A model generated the notes under the pieces. That model saw nothing but the letters and a program-made list of their open reading frames with translations. It did no database searches and had not been told where the DNA came from. Below are positions 36,014-45,189 of a stretch of DNA of 64,000 nt, piece by piece (position 1 is the first letter of the stretch; each line of letters begins with the position of its first letter). The stretch spans positions 210,868 to 274,867 of the forward strand of contig JBPJFY010000006.1 in assembly GCA_051208045.1 (NCBI GenBank), read 5' to 3'. The stretch comes from LZORAL124-50-18 sp051208045. GTDB lineage: Bacteria > Pseudomonadota > Gammaproteobacteria > Pseudomonadales > Oleiphilaceae. Position numbers and translations under genes: made by a program.

Positions 36014-36067
36014 ACTGTCCTGTCCCTTGAATCCAAATGATCACTGCTTGAGGAAACCTACATCGTC

Positions 36068-36400
36068 ATGAGCGTTGTCCTGGATGGATTGAGCTGGGTG
36101 CTCCTGCTGAGTGGGGCGTTTTTCGGGTTGACCGGTGCGTTCGGCCTGTTTCGGTTTCCGGATTTCTTCACTCGCGTACATGCGGCGAGTGTGACCGACA
36201 GTATGGCCTGTCTGCTGATCATCGGCGGGCTGGTCCTTCAGGCGGGTTTCACGCTGGTCGCAGTAAAACTGCTGTTTATTCTGTTGTTTTTATTGGTCAC
36301 CAGCCCTACGGCATCGCACGCGCTGGCGAAAGCGGCCCGTCATGGCGGCATGCTGACTATCCCTGAACGGGCGATTCATAAGCAAAAGGAGCCGAACTGA
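36068..36400 (+). CDS. mrpG: Mrp antiporter subunit G
   Basis: A 110-residue, three-TM protein with LFRFPDFFTRVHAASVTD, the MrpG signature, and LLVTSPTASHALAKAA at the end of the third helix. Ends three bases before the next start. Confidence 0.93.
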   Translation: MSVVLDGLSWVLLLSGAFFGLTGAFGLFRFPDFFTRVHAASVTDSMACLLIIGGLVLQAGFTLVAVKLLFILLFLLVTSPTASHALAKAARHGGMLTIPERAIHKQKEPN

Positions 36401-36403
36401 GCC

Positions 36404-37393
36404 ATGGCAGAACTGATTGACCTGGTGCTTTTGGGCATGTTGGCAGCCACTGCCTTACGTGTCATCTTTCTTCGTGACCTGTTTGCCGTGGTGATGTTGT
36501 TCGGAATATACAGCTTCCTGTCGGCCGTGATTTTTGTCTCACTGGACGCGGTGGATGTGGCTTTCACGGAAGCTGCCGTGGGCGCAGGGATATCCACCGT
36601 ACTTATGCTGGGTACCTTGGCACTCACCGAGCGTAAGGAAAAAGAAACCTCTCATCATCCGTTGTTGCCCCTGATCGTTGTGGTGGTGACTGGTGCAGCG
36701 TTGATTTATGGCACGTTGGATATGCCGCCCTTTGGTAATCCGGACAACCCGATTCATCAGCACGTTGCCCCTCGCTACATCGAAGAATCACCGAAAGAAG
36801 TCGGGCTTCCCAACATGGTGACCTCAGTGCTGGCCAGCTACCGGGGGTTTGATACTCTGGGCGAAACCCTGGTGGTGTTTTCTGCCGCCGTGGGTGTGTT
36901 AGCGCTGCTGGGTATTCGCCGGCGCGACCTGTCTCCGGGCGAACCCGTGCCGGAAAATGGTCTACGCAGTCACGTGGTGTTGCGTGTTATTGCCAAACGC
37001 ATTGTTCCCCTCATTTTACTCTTTGCCTTGTATGTTCAATTTCACGGGGATTTTGGGCCCGGCGGCGGATTCCAGGCCGGGGTGATTGCCAGTGCGGTGT
37101 TTATTTTGTATGCCCTGGTGTTCAATCTGCGCGACTCTTTTCAGGTGGTTAGTCCCAAATTGCTGCACTGGCTCACGCCCCTGGGAGTATTAATTTATGC
37201 GGGGACCGGGCTCGTGTGCCTGTTATTGGGTGGCGCTTTTCTGGATTATAACCTGCTGGCGGAGAATCCACAGGCAGGCCAGCACTACGGCATACTGGTA
37301 ATTGAACTGGGTGTGGGTATCACCGTGTTTGCTGTGATGCTGAATATTTTTTATGCCTTCAGCAGTCGGGCGGAAAGGAACAGTCAGCCATGA
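36404..37393 (+). CDS. DUF4040-MnhB fusion subunit of the Mrp antiporter
   Basis: A 329-residue protein. Residues about 1-75 are a DUF4040 unit (FAVVMLFGIYSFLSAVIFV, FTEAAVGAGISTVL), normally the tail of the large MrpA. Residues about 190-325 are MnhB/MrpB (LFALYVQFHGDFGPGGGFQAG). The middle holds two more helices. So the MrpA C-terminal part is carried here, detached from its NuoL-like part. It overlaps mrpC by four bases. Confidence 0.88.
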   Translation: MAELIDLVLLGMLAATALRVIFLRDLFAVVMLFGIYSFLSAVIFVSLDAVDVAFTEAAVGAGISTVLMLGTLALTERKEKETSHHPLLPLIVVVVTGAALIYGTLDMPPFGNPDNPIHQHVAPRYIEESPKEVGLPNMVTSVLASYRGFDTLGETLVVFSAAVGVLALLGIRRRDLSPGEPVPENGLRSHVVLRVIAKRIVPLILLFALYVQFHGDFGPGGGFQAGVIASAVFILYALVFNLRDSFQVVSPKLLHWLTPLGVLIYAGTGLVCLLLGGAFLDYNLLAENPQAGQHYGILVIELGVGITVFAVMLNIFYAFSSRAERNSQP

Positions 37394-37746
37394 GTTTTAT
37401 CGTTGATTACTACAATTACTGGATTGTCGTTTTTCTCATGATGGCGGGCTTTTATGTGGTCATCTCTGCGAACAACCTGGTGAAAAAGGTGGTTGGCCTG
37501 AATATTTTCCAAACATCGGTGTTTCTCTTCTACATTTCGATGGGGAAAGTCGTGAACGGTACTGCACCCATTGTTGCCGAAGGTATAGAGGTCTATTCCA
37601 ATCCTTTGCCCCACGTGCTCATCCTCACGGCCATTGTCGTGGGTGTCGCAACGACGGCGGTGGGCTTGTCTTTGATTATTCGGATCAAAGAAGCCTATGG
37701 CTCGGTAGAGGAAGATGAGTTTCAGGATCAGGACGACGTAATTTAA
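37390..37746 (+). CDS. mrpC: Mrp antiporter subunit C (NuoK-like)
   Basis: A 118-residue, three-TM NuoK homologue. VISANNLVKKVVGLNIFQTSVFLF carries the conserved pattern; the soluble tail is acidic. The stop overlaps the mrpD start by one base (TAATG). Confidence 0.93.
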   Translation: MSFIVDYYNYWIVVFLMMAGFYVVISANNLVKKVVGLNIFQTSVFLFYISMGKVVNGTAPIVAEGIEVYSNPLPHVLILTAIVVGVATTAVGLSLIIRIKEAYGSVEEDEFQDQDDVI

Positions 37747-39245
37747 TGTTCATCGAAAATCTTCTCGTTTTACCTATCGTTATACCGCTGATTGCGGCGC
37801 CCCTGTGCTTGTTGATCGGTCAGCGGCTGGGCTGCTGGGCGTGGGCCACCGGGATCAGCTGGCTGAGTTTTGGCGTTGCCTGGGTATTACTTCAAAAGGT
37901 GTTGGTCGAAGGGCCCCTGAGATATGCCGTGGGTGGGTGGCCGCCACCCTGGGGGATCGAGATCCGGGTGGATGCCGCCAGTGCCTTTGTTTTACTGGCA
38001 GTGACGTTTATCAGCAGTATCGTGTTGACCTATGCGCGGGAAAGCGCGCGTAAAGAGATTGCTGCCGATCGCCAATCGCTGTTTTACACTGCGCACTTGC
38101 TGTGTCTCACAGGGCTCAGCGGCATTTTGGTTACGGGAGATGCCTTTAACCTGTTCGTATTCCTTGAGATTTCCTCCCTCTCCACGTACACGATGGTCAG
38201 TCTCGCCAGTGACCGGCGCTGTTTAACCGCCGCATTTCGCTATCTTGTGATGGGAACGATCGGTGCCACCTTCATTCTGATCGGTGTGGGAATGCTTTAC
38301 ATGAAGACCGGCACACTCAACATGCTGGATCTCGCTGAGCGACTCCGTGCCTTTGAATTGAGCCGAACCATCAATACCGGCCTGGCATTCATCATGGTGG
38401 GTGTGAGCATCAAGCTTGCCTTGTTCCCACTGCACCTCTGGTTGCCCCCCGCCTATCGATTTGCCCCGTCTGTAGTGACTGCATTTCTCGCGGGAACGGC
38501 AACCAAGGTGGCTGTGTATGTGATGATGCGGTTCATCTACACCGTGTTTGGCAGTGATCATGTCTTCGAACAAATGGGCATGGATCTGATTCTGTTGGTA
38601 CTGGCCATTGTGGCGATTTTCAAGTGCTCATTGATGGCGACATTCCAGCACAACGTCAAAGGTTTGCTGGCTTATTCGAGTGTGGCGCAGATTGGCTACA
38701 TTGTGCTGGGCGTCAGCCTGCTGAATCTTACCGGCCTCATGGCGGGTATTCTGCACATATTCAATCATGCCCTGATGAAGGGAGCGCTGTTTATGGCCGT
38801 AGGTGCGGTGGTGTATCGGGTCGGTTCGTCAGACATCAAGGCCTTCAGTGGTCTGGGTAAGCGGATGCCCTGGACCATGGCCGCGTTTACCATTTCAGGC
38901 TTAAGTATTATCGGCGTACCCCTCACGGTGGGCTTTGTGAGTAAGTGGTATCTCGTGACAGGTGCCTTGGAGCAGGGCAGCTGGTGGTTAGCGGGATTAA
39001 TCTTGCTGGGGTCTCTATTGGCGGTGGTCTATATCGGTCGGGTATTGGAGGCCGCTTATTTCCAGGAGCCGACCAAGCGTACGCAAAAAGCGACCGAAGT
39101 TCCTTTGGGTATGTTGATTCCAATGTGGGTACTGGTTGTGGCGAATATCTATTTTGGTATTGATACTGATATGACCGTGAATGCGGCGCAGCAAGCGGCC
39201 CATTGGTTTACGCAAACCCCGGAGCCGGTAGGGGGGATACAATGA
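37746..39245 (+). CDS. mrpD: Mrp antiporter subunit D (NuoN/M-like), first copy
   Basis: A 499-residue protein with about 14 membrane helices. Proton-path landmarks of the antiporter-like family are present: FNLFVFLEISSLSTYTMV with the Glu on TM5, KLALFPLHLWLPPAYRFAP on TM7, and the loop Lys/His pattern around FKCSLMATFQHNVKGLLAYSSVAQIGY. Overlaps the next gene by four bases. Confidence 0.92.
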   Translation: MFIENLLVLPIVIPLIAAPLCLLIGQRLGCWAWATGISWLSFGVAWVLLQKVLVEGPLRYAVGGWPPPWGIEIRVDAASAFVLLAVTFISSIVLTYARESARKEIAADRQSLFYTAHLLCLTGLSGILVTGDAFNLFVFLEISSLSTYTMVSLASDRRCLTAAFRYLVMGTIGATFILIGVGMLYMKTGTLNMLDLAERLRAFELSRTINTGLAFIMVGVSIKLALFPLHLWLPPAYRFAPSVVTAFLAGTATKVAVYVMMRFIYTVFGSDHVFEQMGMDLILLVLAIVAIFKCSLMATFQHNVKGLLAYSSVAQIGYIVLGVSLLNLTGLMAGILHIFNHALMKGALFMAVGAVVYRVGSSDIKAFSGLGKRMPWTMAAFTISGLSIIGVPLTVGFVSKWYLVTGALEQGSWWLAGLILLGSLLAVVYIGRVLEAAYFQEPTKRTQKATEVPLGMLIPMWVLVVANIYFGIDTDMTVNAAQQAAHWFTQTPEPVGGIQ

Positions 39246-40735
39246 TGTGGTCTGCCATGGAGCCTGCCAGTTTGATTACTGTGGCGATTATCATTCCGCT
39301 GGTGGGTGCTGTACTCATCGGATTGACGGGTCGGTCGCCCAATCTGCGTGAAACGATGACACTGGCGACAGCCGCGCTGCTGTTCTCTGTGGTAGTGTCA
39401 CTGATTGACCCGGTGATGGCTGGCGACCGTCCGACGCAAACCTGGCTGGAGTTGTTTCCGGGCCTGACACTTGCGTTTACTGTGGAGCCGCTGGGCCTCC
39501 TGTTCAGCCTGATTGCCGGTTTTCTCTGGATCATCACCAGTATCTATGCCATTGGCTACATGCGCGGCCATCACGAAAAAAATCAAACGCGGTTTTATAT
39601 TTGTTTTGCCCTGGCCATCAGTTCTGTCATGGCCATCTGTTTTGCAGATAACTTACTGACGTTGTTTATTTTTTACGAAATTCTGACGTTGTCTACCTAC
39701 CCCCTGGTCACCCACGCCGGCACGCCGGCGGCGAAGCAGGGTGGTCGGGTCTATCTGGGTATATTGCTGAGCACCTCCATTGCCTTTTTGCTTTTTGCGA
39801 TTCTGGGCACTTGGCACGTTGCGGGTACGCTGACCTTTACCCCAGGGGGTATATTGACGGATAAGGCGTCTCCCTGGGTGTTGGGGGGCATACTCGCACT
39901 GTTTTGCTTCGGTATCGGCAAAGCGGCACTGATGCCATTTCATCGATGGCTGCCTGCTGCGATGGTTGCGCCTACGCCGGTGAGCGCGTTGTTGCACGCG
40001 GTTGCGGTAGTGAAAGCCGGGGTGTTCAGTGTGCTGAAAGTGGCGGTGTATGTATTTGGTCTGGATCAGCTGTCCGCCATACCCATTACTGATATCCTGC
40101 TTTATATTGCCGCCGGCACGGTACTGCTCTCTTCCTGTATCGCCATGACCAAGGATAATCTTAAAGCGAGACTGGCCTACTCCACGGTGAGCCAGCTCAG
40201 CTACATTACGGTGGGTGCCTTGCTGGCCACCCCGGCGGCATTGACCGGCGGAGCGATGCACATTGCGACGCATGCGTTCGGCAAGATTACTCTGTTCTTT
40301 TGTGCCGGTGCAATTATGGTGGCCAGCCACAAGAAGAACATCAGTGAAATGGAAGGGCTGGGCCGTGCGATGCCGTTCACGATGCTGGCCTTTATGATTG
40401 GCAGTATCAGTATCATCGGATTGCCACCCATGGCTGGCACGTGGAGTAAGTGGTATCTGGCTCTGGGGGCATTGCAGACAGATCAGCTGTTGATTGTTGC
40501 CGTGCTGATGATCAGCTCGCTGTTGAACATCGCCTATCTCATGCCCATTCCAATCCGTGCCTTTTATAACCCGGCTGCACCGGAGCCAGCGGGGGGAGCA
40601 ACAAAAATTAAGGAAGCACCATTGCCGTGTCTCATCGCCATTGGTGTGACCTCTTTGGGTTGCCTGGTGTTGTTTTTCTTCCCGGAACCGCTGTACAACC
40701 TGGTACAACAGATTCCGGGTGCGGTCAGTCCATGA
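39242..40735 (+). CDS. Mrp antiporter subunit D-like, second copy
   Basis: A 497-residue NuoL/M/N-type protein. The ATG at 39242 overlaps the previous stop (ATGATG). NLLTLFIFYEILTLSTYPLV holds the TM5 Glu. KAALMPFHRWLPAAMVAPTPVSALLHAVAVVK is the TM7/8 region, and ARLAYSTVSQLSYITVG follows. It is distinct from the first copy, not a recent duplicate. Confidence 0.9.
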   Translation: MMWSAMEPASLITVAIIIPLVGAVLIGLTGRSPNLRETMTLATAALLFSVVVSLIDPVMAGDRPTQTWLELFPGLTLAFTVEPLGLLFSLIAGFLWIITSIYAIGYMRGHHEKNQTRFYICFALAISSVMAICFADNLLTLFIFYEILTLSTYPLVTHAGTPAAKQGGRVYLGILLSTSIAFLLFAILGTWHVAGTLTFTPGGILTDKASPWVLGGILALFCFGIGKAALMPFHRWLPAAMVAPTPVSALLHAVAVVKAGVFSVLKVAVYVFGLDQLSAIPITDILLYIAAGTVLLSSCIAMTKDNLKARLAYSTVSQLSYITVGALLATPAALTGGAMHIATHAFGKITLFFCAGAIMVASHKKNISEMEGLGRAMPFTMLAFMIGSISIIGLPPMAGTWSKWYLALGALQTDQLLIVAVLMISSLLNIAYLMPIPIRAFYNPAAPEPAGGATKIKEAPLPCLIAIGVTSLGCLVLFFFPEPLYNLVQQIPGAVSP

Positions 40736-40751
40736 TGGAGGAGGCCTGCTA

Positions 40752-41018
40752 ATGCAAAAGCCTGAGGGTGAAAAAGCGTACTTTTTTGATAAGCCTGAAA
40801 ACATCAGCAAAGTACTTAAAGTTTTCTACGTGATTTGCGCACTGCTGCTGGTGGCGGATTTTATTGTGCATCGCCACATTTACCACAGCTGGGAAAAACT
40901 GCCCGGTTTTTATCCGCTCTATGGATTTATTGGCTGCGTAGTGTTGGTGTTGATTGCCAAAGAAATGCGTAAGGTATTGATGCGTAAGGAAGACTATTAC
41001 GATGACCAGTCTCGCTGA
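40752..41018 (+). CDS. Small two-TM protein within the Mrp operon
   Basis: An 88-residue protein with two membrane helices (VLKVFYVICALLLVADFIV, then LYGFIGCVVLVLIAKEMRKVLM) and a charged, acidic C-terminus. Overlaps the next gene by 17 bases. I know no formal name. Its fixed place between two antiporter subunits suggests an accessory subunit. Confidence 0.75.
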   Translation: MQKPEGEKAYFFDKPENISKVLKVFYVICALLLVADFIVHRHIYHSWEKLPGFYPLYGFIGCVVLVLIAKEMRKVLMRKEDYYDDQSR

Positions 41019-42720
41019 ACTCCCCCCCTTTCTCCCTCTGTTTATCGGTGCGATTGCTGCCGGCTTTTTGCGTGGCACCCCGCGCGCGGTGATCATGCTG
41101 CTTACGCCGATTTGGGGTGGGCTGCAGCTGCTGGGTTTTGAAGAGGGCATGAGCTGGACGATGAACCTGCTTGGTTACCCGTTGGAAGTGGTTCGTGTCG
41201 ATAAGTTGAGCTTGCTGTTCGGGTACTTGTTTCATATTGCTGCGTTTATTGCCGTACTGTATGCGTTGCATGTAAAAGACACCATTCAACATATTGCGGG
41301 GCTTGCGTATGCCGCGAGTGCTGTGGGAGCGGTGTTTGCGGGTGACCTGCTGACCTTGTTTGTTTTTTGGGAGCTGCTGGCGTTAACGTCGGTGTTTCTG
41401 GTGTGGGCACGCAAGACAGAAAAGGCCTACTCGTCCGGCGTGCGCTATTTGATTATGCAGGTACTTTCCGGGGTGATGCTCCTCGCGGGCTTGCTGGTAC
41501 TGTATTATACCAAGGGCAGTTTGTCGTTTGATTACATTGGCCTGGAGCATGAAGGGCTGGCGCAGATCGGTGCGTGGCTGATTTTCCTGGCTTTTGGGAT
41601 CAAGTGTGCGTTTCCGTTCGTTCACAACTGGTTGACCGACACATATCCAGAAGCCACACCAACCGGCACCATCTTTCTCACGTCGTTCACGACCAAGGTG
41701 GCGGTATACGCACTGGCCCGCGGCTACCCCGGCGTAGAGCTGTTGGTGTGGATCGGTGCGGCCATGACCTGCTTCCCTATTTTTTATGCCGTAATCGAGA
41801 ATGATCTGAGACGTGTATTGGCGTACTCCATGATCAACCAGATTGGTTTCATGGTGGTTGGCGTCGGAATTGGTACCGCGGTCGCGTTGAACGGTGCTGT
41901 GGCGCACGCGTTTAATGATGTTATCTTCAAGGGGCTGCTCATGATGAGCATGGGGGCTGTGCTTCATATGACCGGCCGGATTAACGGTTCAGATTTGGGT
42001 GGGTTATATAAAACCATGCCAAAAACCACGATACTCTGTATTGTGGGCGCGGCCTCTATTTCCGCCTTCCCGCTCTTCAGTGGTTTTGTCTCCAAGTCCA
42101 TGATCATGGCGGCTGCGATCATTGAGGGGTATGATTTTGTCTGGTTGATGTTGCTGTTTGCTTCTGCCGGGGTGTTTCACCATGCAGGGATCAAAATTCC
42201 TTACTTTGCCTTTTTCGCGCATGACTCCGGTATTCGCACCTCCGAACCGCCCACGAACATGTTATTGGCCATGACCCTGGCGGCAGTGCTGTGCGTTTTC
42301 ATTGGCAGTTTTCCTTCCGTGCTTTACAGTCTGTTGCCCTGGGAGACGGACTACTGGCCATTTGATGTGACACACGTTCTCACGCAGCTTCAGATTCTGT
42401 TCTTCTCGGCGCTGGCGTTTGTCTGGCTGAACTTGAAAGGCATGTATCCACCCGAATTACCGTCCACCAACATTGACGCAGAATGGTTTTATCGCAAACT
42501 GACGCCAGCCATTATCAAGCGTGTGGTGTGCGGCATCAGCGTCGTCTTTCATCGGTTGGAACAGGGACTGGTGAAGCGGTTAAGCGGTTGGATTCGTCAT
42601 GCTTACGATCATGAAGGGGAGCAGGCCAGAGGCTACTTTGCGAAGCTCTGGCCGACGGAAACGATGGTGGTGTGGGTGGCGATTTTGCTGTCAGGCTACC
42701 TCGTGTTGTATTACCTGTAA
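41002..42720 (+). CDS. Mrp antiporter D-like subunit, third copy
   Basis: A 572-residue NuoL/M/N-type membrane protein. GDLLTLFVFWELLALTSVFL carries the TM5 Glu. IKCAFPFVHNWLTDTYPEATPTG is the TM7 loop. RRVLAYSMINQIGFMVVG follows. A longer C-terminal tail has an extra amphipathic helix (FHRLEQGLVKRLSGWIRHA) before a final TM, recalling the lateral helix of NuoL. Last gene of the operon. No full-length MrpA was found, so this may stand in for its N-terminal half. Confidence 0.88.
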   Translation: MTSLAELPPFLPLFIGAIAAGFLRGTPRAVIMLLTPIWGGLQLLGFEEGMSWTMNLLGYPLEVVRVDKLSLLFGYLFHIAAFIAVLYALHVKDTIQHIAGLAYAASAVGAVFAGDLLTLFVFWELLALTSVFLVWARKTEKAYSSGVRYLIMQVLSGVMLLAGLLVLYYTKGSLSFDYIGLEHEGLAQIGAWLIFLAFGIKCAFPFVHNWLTDTYPEATPTGTIFLTSFTTKVAVYALARGYPGVELLVWIGAAMTCFPIFYAVIENDLRRVLAYSMINQIGFMVVGVGIGTAVALNGAVAHAFNDVIFKGLLMMSMGAVLHMTGRINGSDLGGLYKTMPKTTILCIVGAASISAFPLFSGFVSKSMIMAAAIIEGYDFVWLMLLFASAGVFHHAGIKIPYFAFFAHDSGIRTSEPPTNMLLAMTLAAVLCVFIGSFPSVLYSLLPWETDYWPFDVTHVLTQLQILFFSALAFVWLNLKGMYPPELPSTNIDAEWFYRKLTPAIIKRVVCGISVVFHRLEQGLVKRLSGWIRHAYDHEGEQARGYFAKLWPTETMVVWVAILLSGYLVLYYL

Positions 42721-42751
42721 ACTGGCCTCAGCCGTCTAACAGAATGCACAC

Positions 42752-43864
42752 TTAGCCTTGTTTTCGTGCAATGGCTTCGTGGGACACCAGGCGGGGTAGT
42801 TCGTCTTCACGGAAGTATTGCCCTCTGAGCGTGTCCAATTGCCGCGCATGCTCGCTGGCAGGGAGCCCAGCCTCATCCAGCTGGGTTTTCAGCGCAGTGT
42901 AGTGCTCCAGTCTCTGGGTCCATTGCGCTTCCCGGTCATAGTGCGCAAGCATGTCTGAAACGGTCTGCTCATCATATTGCATGCTGAGCAGGGAGCGTAT
43001 TTCCGCTTTATTCGTGCCTTGGTCGTATAATTGGCGTGCCTGCGTCGCCAGTTCAGCGGTGAGGCGCGCTTCCTCCTGGGCCACACGCATCTGTGTTGGC
43101 ATGGTGTTTTCCAGCTGCTGAATTTTCGCTTGCTTCTCTGCTTCGGTCAGCGTTTTATCCGCGCGAATTTGCATCGAGGCAACGGCAAATTGCGAATAGG
43201 TTTCTTCCAGTGCAAAAAAAGCGTCTGCCGCTTCTGGCGACAGGTACTGCCGTCGGAGCGATTTCAGTTGTTCAAAGGTTTGGCTCATGACTTCGCTGTA
43301 ATAGCCGTAGTCCTGCTGTTTTTCCGGTGGAATGGGCGAAGCCATCATATCCTGCATGGCGTGTTGGTAGGCCAGGTACGATTCCAGCAACTGCAAGGTT
43401 TGCTCAACCGCATTCGGTGGCACCCGCAGTTGCGCCTGTTGATTGATTTGTTCGATGGCCTGCTCAAGGGAGACCTCGCCAACTGCACTCAAAAAGTAAT
43501 CAAAAAAATCCTTCACACCCAGGTCAACCATCAGATTACCTTGCGCATCCACCCGCAATTGGCCGTCTATATCGGTACCCGCGAGGGATTGAGCGTAGTG
43601 CGCACCTTCCCAGGCGGTCGCGTTGTGCAGATTTGCCGCGGTGCTTTGACTTACCGTAGCTCTCTCAGGTGTTTTTGCAGGATCGGGAGTGCGTGCCGGG
43701 CTGGCTGGCATAGCCTGTGTAGATTGGAGCGCGGGCGTTTCGAGAGCAATGTGTGATGGGGGATTATGCGACTGTTCACTGGAAATCAGGAAGCCAAGTG
43801 AAACAACGCACAAAGCGCTGACGGTCGCCAGCGCGATTTTTCGGGATTTGGGTGTAGATGACAT
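42752..43864 (-). CDS. lif: Lipase-specific foldase (Lif chaperone)
   Basis: A 370-residue inner-membrane-anchored periplasmic chaperone. N-terminal anchor at residues about 8-25, then a Pro/Ala/Thr-rich linker, then DLGVKDFFDYFLSAVGEVS, which fits the Lif consensus RxxFDYxxSA apart from the first Arg, and a long helical C-terminal region (LRRQYLSPEAADAFFALEE). ATG 43864 has AGAGG. It folds the lipase encoded just upstream in the same direction. Confidence 0.93.
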   Translation of the reverse strand: MSSTPKSRKIALATVSALCVVSLGFLISSEQSHNPPSHIALETPALQSTQAMPASPARTPDPAKTPERATVSQSTAANLHNATAWEGAHYAQSLAGTDIDGQLRVDAQGNLMVDLGVKDFFDYFLSAVGEVSLEQAIEQINQQAQLRVPPNAVEQTLQLLESYLAYQHAMQDMMASPIPPEKQQDYGYYSEVMSQTFEQLKSLRRQYLSPEAADAFFALEETYSQFAVASMQIRADKTLTEAEKQAKIQQLENTMPTQMRVAQEEARLTAELATQARQLYDQGTNKAEIRSLLSMQYDEQTVSDMLAHYDREAQWTQRLEHYTALKTQLDEAGLPASEHARQLDTLRGQYFREDELPRLVSHEAIARKQG

Positions 43865-43900
43865 GATGACCTCTGCATACGGCTGACGGAGAGAAAACGC

Positions 43901-43926
43901 AAAAAGCCGGAAGGTTCCGGCTTTTT
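43901..43926 (-). terminator. Terminator/attenuator between lipase and foldase genes
   Basis: AAAAAGCCGGAA, GG, TTCCGGCTTTTT: a perfect 12-bp inverted repeat with T-runs on both strands, 11 bases after the lipase stop and 37 bases before the lif ATG. It should lower lif expression relative to the lipase, since lif is needed in smaller amounts. Confidence 0.8.
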
Positions 43927-43937
43927 CATCGGGTGTG

Positions 43938-44930
43938 TTACAGCCCGGCATTTTTCAGGCGGTTGGCCTGAGTGCGGTAAGGGGTAACGGGGTCATGGAA
44001 CAGGTGGCGCACGCCCAGTACGTGGTTGATAGCGTCAATGTGGTTGGCTTTGTACGAGCCGATAAAGTACCCCAGTTTCTGTGAGCACTCAGACACCAGA
44101 CCGTCACTGGTTTCTCCGCCGAACGCGAGAGACGTGGTGACCAGGAAGCCATCCAGCGGGTCAAGCACATTAGTCAACACACTCTTGCCTGCCCAGGAGT
44201 ACAGTCTGATTTTGTTTCCGCGTACGGTCACAGAAGTGGCCCGGTCGTTAGTGCAGTAGCCGGAAGCCACACCGTAAGGGTGACGAGAGTTCAGGTCTGC
44301 CGTTCCTCGTGAGGTCAGAGTTTCCAGTGCGGCAATGGAGTTTTGGTTGGCACTGTCGCCGGAAATCCAGCTGATGATGGTGCCAAAGGCATTGGCCAGT
44401 GCGGCAGCCCCGCCCTCAATGCCACTGTCCATCGGAATGATTCCGCGAATCATGTCCGCAGTTTTTGATCCCTTGTTTACGCCGTCTACCGAGGTGAGTG
44501 ACGCGATGCGTCCTTTGCCGGAGCTGTTCATGTTGGCATCAAACGTGATGGCCGCGCGGGTAGTTGGCGAGCCTTGGCTGTGGGCAACGATATTGAATTT
44601 CGACGCACTGCCGTACACATTGTTGTTGATGTCCTGAGCCAGGCGCAACCCGCGTTGCTCGCTGTCATTGAACGGAGACACCTGAGCGACTTTGACGTCT
44701 GCCCCGCTGCGGCACAAGTTCATGGGGATGGTGTGAAAATACCCGATCAATCCGCCTACCGTGTCAAAACCGGTGATGCCGTGCACCATCAGAAAGGGGT
44801 ATTTGGTGTCGGTGTACCCGCCGGTGGTGCCCCACCACTTACTGCATCCTGCAGCAAATGCGCTGACAGAGAATGCGGATAGTACCAGTGTGCTTAGCAG
44901 CAGTCGTGCTGCGGTTGTTATTGTTTTCAT
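43938..44930 (-). CDS. Secreted triacylglycerol lipase, class I (Lif-dependent)
   Basis: A 330-residue lipase with a signal peptide cleaved near AFAAGCSK. YPFLMVHGITGFD gives the oxyanion-hole region. Ser118 in AHSQG is the nucleophile. The Asp lies in GETSDGLVS and the His in KANHIDAINHV. Two Cys residues (in GYCTND and VSECSQ) fit the disulphide of class I.1/I.2 enzymes. Folded by Lif and normally exported by the type II system. It hydrolyses long-chain triglycerides. Confidence 0.95.
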   Translation of the reverse strand: MKTITTAARLLLSTLVLSAFSVSAFAAGCSKWWGTTGGYTDTKYPFLMVHGITGFDTVGGLIGYFHTIPMNLCRSGADVKVAQVSPFNDSEQRGLRLAQDINNNVYGSASKFNIVAHSQGSPTTRAAITFDANMNSSGKGRIASLTSVDGVNKGSKTADMIRGIIPMDSGIEGGAAALANAFGTIISWISGDSANQNSIAALETLTSRGTADLNSRHPYGVASGYCTNDRATSVTVRGNKIRLYSWAGKSVLTNVLDPLDGFLVTTSLAFGGETSDGLVSECSQKLGYFIGSYKANHIDAINHVLGVRHLFHDPVTPYRTQANRLKNAGL

Positions 44931-45189
44931 GCTTGTCTCCGAGAGTAGTGAACATTGTTTTTGTTTTGAAGTACTACTCGAACCTGATCCTCGGCTTTTT
45001 CCTAATAAACAGGCTCACCTCAAGGAATATGGATTCCAGACAAAAATTGTAAAATTTTGTGACGTATCGGAGGTATCACCCAAACGGGTGAGAATTTTCA
45101 TTATTTGGCGTACACGTGTGCCATTTTGGTTGCGTCGCACACATCAGCTGGCCAGCAACCATCGACAAGCTGCTGGCCTGGAAGAGAAA

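Noticed and set aside
39653..40810. 385-codon minus-strand frame
   Set aside because: Antisense to an Mrp subunit with clear membrane and family motifs; composition is that of a shadow frame.
43031..43756. 241-codon plus-strand frame
   Set aside because: Antisense to the lipase foldase; no ribosome site and shadow composition.
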